Assembly (NCBI GenBank): GCA_041744375.1
Contig: JBGTLA010000105.1
Span: 1-35,023 of the forward strand
Direction of reading: 5' to 3'
DNA: 35,023 bases
Source of the DNA: JBGTLA01 sp041744375
GTDB lineage: Bacteria; Actinomycetota; Acidimicrobiia; Spongiisociales; ZC4RG35
This document shows positions 7,924 to 14,693 of the stretch, piece after piece. Made by a program: the position numbers and the translations under genes. A model generated the notes under the pieces. That model ran no database searches. It had not been told where the DNA came from and worked only from the letters and a program-made list of their open reading frames with translations. The first letter of the stretch is position 1, and every line of letters starts with the position of its first letter.

Positions 7924-7929
7924 AGTATA
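7924..7929 (-). promoter_or_regulatory. probable -10 element of a leaderless proC transcript
   Basis: TATACT on the minus strand, one base from the TATAAT consensus, ends six bases before the proC ATG. It lies in the 24-bp gap after udk, so proC-putB can be transcribed separately from udk. Confidence 0.6.
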
Positions 7930-7941
7930 TGGGAGGCGGCG

Positions 7942-8568
7942 TCAGTCGCCGGCCAGGCGCGAGCGCAGCATCTCGACTACGGTGGCCACGGCTCTCGGAT
8001 TGTATCCCTCGGGAATGATCAGGTCGGCGTAGCGCTTCGAAGGCTCGACGAATTCGAGGTGCATCGGCCGGACCGTGGCGAAATACTGGGCGAGCACCGA
8101 TGCGGTAGTGCGCCCCCGCTCGGCGATATCGCGCTCCAGCCGCCGGGCCAGGCGGATGTCGGCGTCGGTATCGACGTAGATCATGAGATCGAGGCGGGTA
8201 CGCAGGTCCGGCTCGGCAAGCACCAAGATCCCCTCGACGAGGACGACCTGAGCAGGCTCCACCAACACGACATCGTCCGCACGGAGATGGCGAGCAAAGT
8301 CATACACAGGCCGTTCAATCGCCATTCCCCGCCGCAGTCGATCGAGGTGCTCCACCAACAGCTCGGTTTCGAGTGAGTTGGGATGGTCGTAATTGAGCCG
8401 GGAACGCGCCTCGAGATCCAGATCGGACCGGTGGCGATAGTAGGCGTCGTGCTGGATACAGGCCACAGCGGGAACCGCCGCCTGCAGAGCGTCCGAGATC
8501 GTGCTCTTGCCAGATCCCGACCCACCCCCGATGCCGACGAAGAGGGGCGGGCGGTGCTCCGGTGGCAT
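7942..8568 (-). CDS. udk: uridine kinase
   Basis: Phosphorylates uridine (and cytidine) in pyrimidine salvage. The 208-residue protein has the P-loop GIGGGSGSGKSTI near residue 12, the nucleoside-binding segment QHDAYYRH followed by NYDHPNSLET, YDFARHLR, and VVLVEGILVL (Walker B-like). LARRLERDIAERGRT forms the LID region. Size and order match bacterial Udk. The ATG at 8568 lacks a ribosome binding site; TATCCT stands eight bases upstream. It lies between a hairpin after the DUF4388 gene and proC, probably as its own unit. Confidence 0.93.
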   Translation of the reverse strand: MPPEHRPPLFVGIGGGSGSGKSTISDALQAAVPAVACIQHDAYYRHRSDLDLEARSRLNYDHPNSLETELLVEHLDRLRRGMAIERPVYDFARHLRADDVVLVEPAQVVLVEGILVLAEPDLRTRLDLMIYVDTDADIRLARRLERDIAERGRTTASVLAQYFATVRPMHLEFVEPSKRYADLIIPEGYNPRAVATVVEMLRSRLAGD

Positions 8569-8576
8569 GAGAAGCC

Positions 8577-8582
8577 AGGATA
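8577..8582 (-). promoter_or_regulatory. probable -10 element of udk
   Basis: TATCCT on the minus strand (TANNNT) ends eight bases before the udk ATG, with no Shine-Dalgarno sequence between. Confidence 0.45.
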
Positions 8583-8593
8583 CCGCCCGTCAT

Positions 8594-8630
8594 GGCCTCA
8601 GGGTCTGGGATGGGCCCATCCCCCCAGGCC
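8594..8630 (-). terminator. palindromic hairpin between the DUF4388 gene and udk
   Basis: A perfect 16-bp palindrome, GGGATGGGCCCATCCC (8607-8622), sits inside outer arms GGCCT (8594-8598) and AGGCC (8626-8630). It lies directly after the DUF4388 stop and before the udk -10 element, so it probably terminates the DUF4388 message. There is no U-run. Confidence 0.4.
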
Positions 8631-8642
8631 TGTCGGGCACTA

Positions 8643-9461
8643 TCAACCTCCGGTACGACCTCGCAGTCGCCGCATCTCGTCGAGCACCGAACCGGTGAGG
8701 GTCGTCGAGGCGGGAGCCGACAGCCCGGTGAGGGTCCGCCGCTCTTGCATGGGGACTTCGTCTGTCGCACCTCGCGCCGCCAGGGCGATCTCGTCGAGCC
8801 AGGCTTCGTCCGACTGAGGGGCATCTTCGGACTCCGGTCCGGGACCCAGATCGAGCGAGCGAGCCGGCTCCATTTCGTCTGAACCGAGGGGGTCGGGCGC
8901 CGGTTCGGCGGCGACCTCTGCGACGACCTCCGTCACCCCCAGGCGCCACAACGTGTGCAGCATTCGGATTGCTCTTGCCCGGCCGAACACCTCCTCCAAT
9001 TGCTGCAGCGACAGGACCGAAACCAGGGAGGCGATCGCCCACCAGTCGTCAGGGCCAACGGTTATCGCCGAGGTGATCCTGTCTGACAAGATGAGAGACT
9101 GCGTCGTCAAACCCGCTTCGGCTACGTCACCCTCGAGTTCTTGGAGGCGGCCCATATCGGCCAGCAGATCGTCCACATCCCAGCCGTCGGTGTCGGGTCC
9201 TTCGTAGTGGCCCAGCTCGAATTGCCCCGTGGCGAAACTGGAGAGGACGAAAAGGGTGTCGACGGCGGCGGTACGGTCGCCCCCATCTCCGTCGAGGGCG
9301 ATCGACCCCTCCACCATGGCGGCGGATACCTTGCCTTCCACGAAATGGATGTACCCCGAGCGATCACCCCTGATACGCAGCGTCCCCGTCTTCTTGGTCA
9401 CTTTCAACATTGTGAGCAGGTCGACGATCGTCCAATCGGCGAGGGTCCCTGTCAGATTCAT
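8643..9461 (-). CDS. DUF4388 domain protein
   Basis: 272 residues. The N-terminal part (1-100) is a DUF4388 domain: MNLTGTLADWTIVDLLTMLK, then TGTLRIRGDRSGYIHFVEGKVSAAM. This small domain is common in actinobacteria and myxobacteria and is often linked to signalling or two-component systems. The middle region (about 100-185) is helical. The tail is acidic and low in complexity and ends in an Arg-rich stretch. There are no membrane segments. The ATG is preceded by GAGGTAGGGG, a good ribosome binding site, and a TATCAAT -10-like box lies upstream. It is divergent from the adenylate cyclase across 186 bp. Function is not known; a regulatory scaffold role is inference. Confidence 0.8.
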   Translation of the reverse strand: MNLTGTLADWTIVDLLTMLKVTKKTGTLRIRGDRSGYIHFVEGKVSAAMVEGSIALDGDGGDRTAAVDTLFVLSSFATGQFELGHYEGPDTDGWDVDDLLADMGRLQELEGDVAEAGLTTQSLILSDRITSAITVGPDDWWAIASLVSVLSLQQLEEVFGRARAIRMLHTLWRLGVTEVVAEVAAEPAPDPLGSDEMEPARSLDLGPGPESEDAPQSDEAWLDEIALAARGATDEVPMQERRTLTGLSAPASTTLTGSVLDEMRRLRGRTGG

Positions 9462-9632
9462 CCCCTACCTCGATGCGTATTGATAGATGCCTATCGGACC
9501 GGAACCGCGCAGAGTTGAGCAGTTCGCACCTTGCGGCGCCGGTAAACGTGGTGGCCGAGCTCCATGCATTCCGCGCGTCTTGTCTGGTCCTCGTCGTCTT
9601 GTCGTCGTTCGGTTGCTTCGGTGGGCTGGCTG

Positions 9633-9638
9633 TAGTCT
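9633..9638 (+). promoter_or_regulatory. probable -10 element of the adenylate cyclase gene
   Basis: TAGTCT (TANNNT) ends nine bases before the ATG at 9648, with no ribosome binding site. The same hexamer occurs upstream of the STAS gene at 11142-11147. Confidence 0.4.
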
Positions 9639-9647
9639 CCCCAAACG

Positions 9648-10853
9648 ATGCGACTGTCCACGCAACGCGTCGCTGAATGGATGGGCGTTTCCGAGGAACG
9701 CATTCGGCGTCTCGTCGACCACGCCTTGCTCCAACCCGGCACGGACGGGCGCTTTTCGGGCGATGACGTCCACACCGCCCGTCTCGTGCTGGCAATGGAA
9801 GACGCCGGGATCGGCCTAGAAGCCATGGCCGAAATAGCCAATCACGAGGCGATCAGCCTTCACACCTACCCGAGGTGGTTCCCTGCGAAGCCGGTGAACC
9901 CGGGCAGGCCGTACAAGGAGTTCGCAGACGACCTGGGGGTGGATGCCGACAAGCTGCGCTCTATCTACCGAATGGTGGGCCTTCCTGAGCCAGATCCCAC
10001 CAGACGGATCGCGGAGGACGAGCAATCCATGGTGTGGGAGCTGATGGACCTCGCCGATGCTCTCGAGAACCTCGACCTCCTCAAGAGGGCACTGGCTTCG
10101 TTCTCATTGGCCGCCAGGCTCGCGGTCGAGCGCAGTCTGGCCCTCTACTCAGAGTTCATCGAGGACGCGGCGGGCGACCCGGAACGACATCGCTCGCTGG
10201 CGAACTTGGACGCTCGTATCGAGCCGTGGAGTCAGCTCTCCCGAATTTCACCTCGGCTGCTGGCATGGCTGAGCCGGCGTCAGCTCGAGAGCGCCCTCGA
10301 TTCACTCAGCGTGGTGACGACTGAGCGCTACCTCGCGGAGAAGGGGTATGTCCGAATACGCCCGGATCAATCCGCTGCGGTGGTCTTCGTCGATATCACC
10401 GGATACACCTCGATCACCGAGGAGCAAGGCGATCGGTGGAGTGCACTCTTGGGCGCGGAGATCGGAGATCTGGCATCGGTGATCGCCGAACAGCGGCAGG
10501 GCCGACTCGTGAAGCTTCTCGGCGACGGCGCCATGCTTCACTTCCGAAACGTCCCCGCCGCCGTCGAGGCGACGATCGAACTGGTCGCTGCGACTTCTTC
10601 GGCCGGAATGCCGCCGCTGCACATAGGGATGAATGCCGGATCGATGGTCTACCGGGACGGCGACTACTACGGGCACACCGTAAACACCGCCGCTCGCCTC
10701 GCTGACGTCGCCCCGGCGGGGACGATCTACGCAACCGGAGAAATCGTGTCTCGAGCCTCGGGGCACACATTTCGAGAGGTCGGGCCCCTGACGCTCAAGG
10801 GCATCTCGCAACCGGTCATAGGGTACGCACTCGAGTCGAACCGAAGCAGCTGA
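9648..10853 (+). CDS. class III adenylate cyclase with N-terminal HTH and Rv1264-like regulatory region
   Basis: 401 residues. Residues 1-65 resemble a MerR-type winged HTH (STQRVAEWMGVSEERIRRLV, then GRFSGDDV). Residues about 85-215 are helical and resemble the autoinhibitory region of mycobacterial Rv1264 (EFADDLGVDADKLRSIYRMVGLP). The catalytic domain (240-398) has metal-binding D249 and D293, adenine-selecting K289 and D339, and transition-state N346 and R350 (VNTAARL). All residues needed for a homodimeric, ATP-specific cyclase are present, so it should make cAMP. There are no membrane segments, so it is cytosolic. A leaderless start is likely. It stands alone, 323 bp before the sigma-factor genes. 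DNA binding by the N-terminal HTH is untested inference. Confidence 0.9.
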   Translation: MRLSTQRVAEWMGVSEERIRRLVDHALLQPGTDGRFSGDDVHTARLVLAMEDAGIGLEAMAEIANHEAISLHTYPRWFPAKPVNPGRPYKEFADDLGVDADKLRSIYRMVGLPEPDPTRRIAEDEQSMVWELMDLADALENLDLLKRALASFSLAARLAVERSLALYSEFIEDAAGDPERHRSLANLDARIEPWSQLSRISPRLLAWLSRRQLESALDSLSVVTTERYLAEKGYVRIRPDQSAAVVFVDITGYTSITEEQGDRWSALLGAEIGDLASVIAEQRQGRLVKLLGDGAMLHFRNVPAAVEATIELVAATSSAGMPPLHIGMNAGSMVYRDGDYYGHTVNTAARLADVAPAGTIYATGEIVSRASGHTFREVGPLTLKGISQPVIGYALESNRSS

Positions 10854-11069
10854 ACGACTCGAACGGGTAGAAATTGCGCTTCACTCGGGCGTTTTCGCAG
10901 CGGAAGAGCCAGTCTCGGGCGGAGGGAGCCCGGGAGGTCGCATCAAAACAGAGTGCGGGCGAGCGCCCACATGATCAGCAAGACAACTGGCAAGGGCCAG
11001 CGAGAGTGAGCGTCTCTGGTCGTCCATCATCGATGCTCCGTGGTTGGCGAGGGCGACGGGTCGCCACAT

Positions 11070-11082
11070 GGTCGTGACGACC
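11070..11082. promoter_or_regulatory. perfect inverted repeat, possible operator
   Basis: GGTCGT-G-ACGACC is a perfect 6-bp dyad around one base, about 60 bp upstream of the TAGTCT box before the STAS gene. The position suits a regulator site; no binder is known. Confidence 0.25.
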
Positions 11083-11141
11083 GAGAAGCCACAATGGTTC
11101 CAGGGCCCCAGCGGACGATCTCACCGATCCCGCTCAGCGGT

Positions 11142-11147
11142 TAGTCT
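11142..11147 (+). promoter_or_regulatory. possible -10 element of the STAS-sigma operon
   Basis: TAGTCT lies 29 bases before the GTG start of the STAS gene and would give a leader of about 20 bases. No clear -35 and no SigB-like GTTT/GGGTAT pair is seen. Confidence 0.3.
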
Positions 11148-11176
11148 GTGGACCGCCCGCTCTCCATGGGACCCAG

Positions 11177-11491
11177 GTGCTTGGACCACAACTGACGATC
11201 GACCGACGCTCACATGCCGAGTGGCAGGTTCTATCCCTCACGGGAGAACTCGATCTGGCCACGTCGCCGCAGTTGGCCGCGGCCGTCGACGAAGCCGCTG
11301 GACAGAAGGTGATCGTCGATCTCTCATCGGTATCCTTCATCGATTCCGTTGGGCTGAGGACGCTCCTCCAAGCGCGTCAGAGCGTGGGCGAGGATCAATT
11401 CCATCTCGTGGCGCCCGAAGGGTCGGCCCGGCGGTTGCTCAAGCTCACAAAGCTCGAGGAGACCTTCTCCGTGTCCGACACCCTCCCGTGA
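11177..11491 (+). CDS. STAS-domain anti-sigma factor antagonist
   Basis: A 104-residue single STAS domain of the SpoIIAA/RsbV type. It shows LTGELDLATSPQLAAAVDEA, then VIVDLSSVSFIDSVGLRTLL, with the phosphorylatable serine at S57 in IDSVG. Such proteins, when unphosphorylated, bind the anti-sigma kinase and free the sigma factor; the kinase inactivates them by phosphorylating that serine. The start is GTG at 11177 with a weak ribosome binding site. The stop overlaps the GTG start of the sigma gene (GTGA), so the two are translationally coupled. The likely kinase is the RsbW-type protein encoded convergently at 12810-13208. Confidence 0.92.
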   Translation: MLGPQLTIDRRSHAEWQVLSLTGELDLATSPQLAAAVDEAAGQKVIVDLSSVSFIDSVGLRTLLQARQSVGEDQFHLVAPEGSARRLLKLTKLEETFSVSDTLP

Positions 11492-12567
11492 CCACCTCGC
11501 CCCTGGCGAGATTGACCCTGGGAGCCACCTCCGGGGCGCCCTACCTGGCGCGTCAAGTCGTCAGCGCGGTCACGATGGGGGCGCCGTCGGTCCGAACATT
11601 CGACCTGACGCTCCTTACCAGCGAAGTGGTGACGAGCCTCGTCGGGGGCGCCACCACCATCGACCTCACCATCACCGAGGAGGGACGTTCCATCCGCCTT
11701 GCCGTCAGTTCGGACGCCGAAAACGGGGCTCATCTCGACGAACTCGTCACCTCTTTGCTCGAACGTCTCGCCACCGATTGGTCCCACGACGGCGATGCCG
11801 TGTGGTTCGAGATCGAGCTGGTTCGGCGCCAAGTCCTCGACGGGATGTCCGAAGCGGAGTTATTCGCCTTGCTCCCCGACCACGATGCACGGGCGGAGAT
11901 CTTCGACCGCTTCGTCGGGTTCTCGACCGCACTTGCCCGCCGGTTCACCCGGTCACGAGTGGCTTTCGACGACCTCGAGCAAGTCGCCGCCATGGCACTG
12001 GTGAAAGCCATCGACCGTTTCGACGTGGCGGTGGGAGCGAAATTCACCACCTTCGCGGCCGAGACGATCAAGGGCGAGATGAAGCGACATCTCCGTGACA
12101 CCTCCTGGTCGATGCGGGTACCTAGAGGCCTCAAGGAAGCCACGCTGCAGCTCCGGCGAGCCGAGAGCGAGCTCGGTCAGACACTGGGCCGCGACCCCAC
12201 CACCGACGAGCTGGCAGAAGAGGCGCAGCTCGATCCCGCCCAGGTGGAGGAGGCGATGCTCGCTTCCCAGGCGTTCTCCACGACCTCACTCGACGCCCCC
12301 TTGGGCGACGATGAGGAAGGCATCAGCCTGGCTACGGTTCTCGGCGTGGAGGATCCTGCCTTCCAACGAGCAGAGGCATGGCAAGCGGTAGAGGCAGCAA
12401 TGAGAAACCTACCGGAGCGGGAACGCCGCATCCTCTACCTTCGCTTCTTCGAAGACATGAGCCAGTCGGAGATCGCTGAGGTTGTCGGCGTCTCCCAGAT
12501 GCATGTTTCCCGGCTGCTCGCCCGCTCGCTAGGCGACATCCGGGCAATCGTGGGAGATGCCCGCTGA
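11488..12567 (+). CDS. SigB/SigF-type sigma factor with fused N-terminal RsbW-like domain
   Basis: 359 residues. The C-terminal part is a complete sigma factor: region 2 at about 133-205 (DDLEQVAAMALVKAIDRFD, KFTTFAAETIKGEMKRHLRD), region 3 at about 210-260, and region 4 at about 307-355 (LPERERRILYLRFFEDMSQSEIAEVVGVSQ). The first about 112 residues follow the RsbW/HATPase_c_2 pattern: ARQVVSAV, then LLTSEVVTSLVGGATTIDLTI, a divergent middle, and LLERLATDWSHDGDAVWFEIEL. Compare TTVWFEM at the end of the neighbouring RsbW. The ATP-binding residues are gone: N-box Asn is S50 and no G-rich loop is seen. GTG at 11488 overlaps the STAS stop; the frame stays open upstream to 11044, but that would cover the whole STAS gene. 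A terminator follows. Confidence 0.88.
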   Translation: MTTSPLARLTLGATSGAPYLARQVVSAVTMGAPSVRTFDLTLLTSEVVTSLVGGATTIDLTITEEGRSIRLAVSSDAENGAHLDELVTSLLERLATDWSHDGDAVWFEIELVRRQVLDGMSEAELFALLPDHDARAEIFDRFVGFSTALARRFTRSRVAFDDLEQVAAMALVKAIDRFDVAVGAKFTTFAAETIKGEMKRHLRDTSWSMRVPRGLKEATLQLRRAESELGQTLGRDPTTDELAEEAQLDPAQVEEAMLASQAFSTTSLDAPLGDDEEGISLATVLGVEDPAFQRAEAWQAVEAAMRNLPERERRILYLRFFEDMSQSEIAEVVGVSQMHVSRLLARSLGDIRAIVGDAR

Positions 12568-12697
12568 GGCGGTGGACTCGGACCGATTTCTCGTGAGGTC
12601 AGGTTTGACGGCGGGGCCGAGGGGGTAGTCGAACTGCACCACCGCGCAAACGGTGGAGGGGGATCCGTCACCGACACCGGCCGTCGGATGACGGACT

Positions 12698-12732
12698 GGA
12701 GGGGCGCTCCATCAGAGCGCCCCTCTCTTTTT
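12698..12732 (+). terminator. intrinsic terminator of the STAS-sigma operon
   Basis: GAGGGGCGCTC (12699-12709) pairs perfectly with GAGCGCCCCTC (12715-12725) around loop CATCA. It is followed by TCTTTTT (12726-12732), a classic rho-independent terminator for the plus strand. A second hairpin (arms CCGTCA and TGACGG, 12666-12695) lies just before it. Confidence 0.9.
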
Positions 12733-12809
12733 CGTGGCGTGCTTCAATCTCTCTGGCGTGTGCCAGTTTGCTGGGTTGTGGTAGGCAGCGACCACGACCG
12801 AGACGGGCC

Positions 12810-13208
12810 TCACCCTTCCATCTCGAACCACACCGTCGTTTCGTCTTCGGCCACCACACCCATTCGATCGGCGACCTCTCGGACGATCGCCAAACCCCGG
12901 CCGCGCATTTCGGCGGGCGGGGGGGGATCAGATGGAATCACGACCGGGTGCGCCCCCCGGCGGCTCGCTACCTCAACCCGCACGATGTGATCGATGGCCT
13001 CCAGCCGCACACGCACCGGGCCCGAGTGGGCATGCTCCACGGCATTGGTCACCAACTCGCTCACCGCCAGAACGGCATCTCCGAGCCGGCGCCAATGGGG
13101 CACGCGGGCGGTGAGAAAGGAGCGTGCCTCAGCCGGAGCGCGCTCGTTCCTGTCGAGAACCACTTCCGCTTCGAGGTGACCCATCTCCAAAGGCTCAATC
13201 CCCGTCAC
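12810..13208 (-). CDS. RsbW-type anti-sigma factor serine kinase
   Basis: 132 residues forming one HATPase_c_2 domain. The N-box is SELVTNAVEHA (E51, N55), the G2 box is RGRGLAIVREVADRMG (about 102-117), and the end is TTVWFEMEG. The central DxGxG-type box is replaced by ASRRGAHP, as in many actinobacterial RsbW-like proteins. It should bind a sigma factor and phosphorylate a STAS partner; the adjacent STAS and sigma genes are the obvious candidates. It is convergent with them, separated by a terminator, so it is regulated independently. The start is GTG at 13208, with GAGAGG seven bases upstream. An ATG at codon 9 is possible but has poor spacing. Confidence 0.9.
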   Translation of the reverse strand: MTGIEPLEMGHLEAEVVLDRNERAPAEARSFLTARVPHWRRLGDAVLAVSELVTNAVEHAHSGPVRVRLEAIDHIVRVEVASRRGAHPVVIPSDPPPPAEMRGRGLAIVREVADRMGVVAEDETTVWFEMEG

Positions 13209-13226
13209 GTCACGGCCTCTCGGGAG

Positions 13227-13298
13227 GGTCGGCGGACGGGCACCATCCGGGTCTGCGGGCGGGCTGCGCGCGACGCGGGTCCGTCACCCGGCCCGACC
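13227..13298 (-). other. GC-rich structured segment in the leader of the RsbW gene
   Basis: Nested arms GGTCGG (13227-13232)/CCGACC (13293-13298) and CCGGGT (13247-13252)/ACCCGG (13286-13291) enclose a GC-rich core. It ends 18 bases upstream of the GTG start, so it would lie in the 5' leader if transcription begins further upstream. No known RNA family is recognised. Confidence 0.3.
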
Positions 13299-13484
13299 AG
13301 ACCTGATTCGTGATGAGCGCTGCTCCAACTCCTTGAAGGCATGGTGGCTCTGCGAGTTTGCCACGGCGGTCATCTATGGCCATCTCGGGCCCCCGGTCAC
13401 AAGAGAAATCTGGTTCTCGGCGATTTTCCCAACGCGGGAACATCCCAAACCTCCCTCGGCTGGCGACGATGCCAACATAGCCCT

Positions 13485-14693
13485 ATGACCGATACCTTCA
13501 TCGTGGATGCCTGCCGAAGCCCGGTAGGTCGAGCCGGCGGCGTGCTCGCCCATGTTCGTCCCGACGACCTCGCCGCCCACTCCATCGAATCACTCGTGTC
13601 CCGCAATCCCTCACTCGACCCCACTGCCATCTCCGACGTGGTGTGGGGGGCCGCCAACCAGGCGGGCGAGGACAACCGCAACGTCGGTCGGATGGCGGCA
13701 CTCTTGGCCGGGCTCCCCGACACGGTTCCGGGAGTCACCGTCAACAGGCTGTGCGGTTCGGGCCTCCAGGCGGTGGTGAGTGCCGGACATGCCTTGGCGG
13801 GTGGGTGGGGGGAGGTGATGGTCGCCGGCGGGTCCGAGTCGATGAGCCGCGCCCCCTTCGTGATGGCCAAGCCCGACCGGGCTTTCGCCGGAGGGACCCC
13901 GAACGTGGCCGATTCCACCCTTGGGTGGAGGTTCGTCAATCCAAGGATGCGCACCTTGCACGGCTGCCTCGCCATGGGAGAGACGGCCGAGGAGGTGGCC
14001 GAGCGCGCCAGAATCTCGCGAGAAGCTCAGGACGAGTTCGCGCTCGAGTCCCACCGGCGGGCCACGGCTGCCCAGGAGGCCGGCAGATTCAATGCGGAGC
14101 TTGTCCCCCTCGAGGCGCCCGCCGACCACCGCCGCCGCCGCATGGTGGTGGTGGACTCCGACGAGGGCCCCCGGGCAGACACGTCACTGACGGCACTAAG
14201 TCGCCTCCCGCCGGTGTTTCGAGAGGGCGGAACCGTTACCGCGGGCAACTCGTCGCAGATGAACGACGGCTCGGCCGCAGTGCTCCTGGCAACCACCGAT
14301 GGCCTGCGCCGTCATGGCCTGACGCCGGTGGCCCGCCTGGTCACCTCGGCGGTGGCGGGAGTTGATCCCGATGTCATGGGGATCGGCCCCGTTCCGGCCT
14401 CTCGACTGGCCTTGGCGCGGGCCGGATTGCAGACGAGCGATCTGGACTTGATAGAGCTCAACGAGGCCTTCGCCGCCCAGGCGCTCGCCGTGATGGGCGA
14501 CCTGGACCTCGATCCTTCCATCGTCAACCCCAACGGCGGCGCCATTGCCCTCGGACATCCTCTCGGTTGTTCGGGAGCAAAGATCCTGACCACCCTCGTT
14601 CACGAGCTTCGACGGCGCAACGGCCGGTACGGCCTCGTCACCATGTGCATAGGAGTCGGACAGGGCATTGCCACAGTGGTGGAGGTGTTGTGA
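13485..14693 (+). CDS. acetyl-CoA acetyltransferase / 3-ketoacyl-CoA thiolase
   Basis: 402 residues with the full thiolase active site: nucleophile C90 in VNRLCGSGLQAV, H358 in GGAIALGHPLG, and C388 in MCIGVGQG. ELNEAFAAQA is also present. Size and motifs match FadA/PcaF/AtoB-type degradative thiolases; the exact chain-length preference cannot be told. The ATG at 13485 gives the standard N-terminus TDTFIVDACRSPVGR. The upstream-open frame to 13341 is not thiolase-like. It is the first gene of a four-gene operon (thiolase, CoA-transferase, SDR pseudoenzyme, SDR) joined by GTGA overlaps. The operon suggests breakdown of a CoA-activated acid through a hydroxyacyl and ketoacyl intermediate. Confidence 0.95.
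   Translation: MTDTFIVDACRSPVGRAGGVLAHVRPDDLAAHSIESLVSRNPSLDPTAISDVVWGAANQAGEDNRNVGRMAALLAGLPDTVPGVTVNRLCGSGLQAVVSAGHALAGGWGEVMVAGGSESMSRAPFVMAKPDRAFAGGTPNVADSTLGWRFVNPRMRTLHGCLAMGETAEEVAERARISREAQDEFALESHRRATAAQEAGRFNAELVPLEAPADHRRRRMVVVDSDEGPRADTSLTALSRLPPVFREGGTVTAGNSSQMNDGSAAVLLATTDGLRRHGLTPVARLVTSAVAGVDPDVMGIGPVPASRLALARAGLQTSDLDLIELNEAFAAQALAVMGDLDLDPSIVNPNGGAIALGHPLGCSGAKILTTLVHELRRRNGRYGLVTMCIGVGQGIATVVEVL

Larger units (their letters stand above)
10854..11176. other. 323-bp gene-free stretch upstream of the STAS-sigma genes
   Basis: I see no convincing reading frame. It holds a small hairpin (GGCGA 11052-11056, TCGCC 11061-11065), a perfect inverted repeat at 11070-11082, and a -10-like TAGTCT at 11142-11147 that could serve the STAS gene. 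Confidence 0.5.

Noticed and set aside
10881..11069. A 62-codon minus-strand frame in the gap before the STAS gene
   Set aside because: No ribosome site, no recognisable motif and composition like antisense noise.
11044..11487. Upstream extension of the sigma-factor frame to 507 residues
   Set aside because: The extension would span the entire STAS gene in another frame; the GTGA overlap at 11488 gives a normal coupled start.
13341..13484. Longer thiolase N-terminus
   Set aside because: Residues before TDTFIVDACRSP have no thiolase character; the ATG at 13485 matches family starts.
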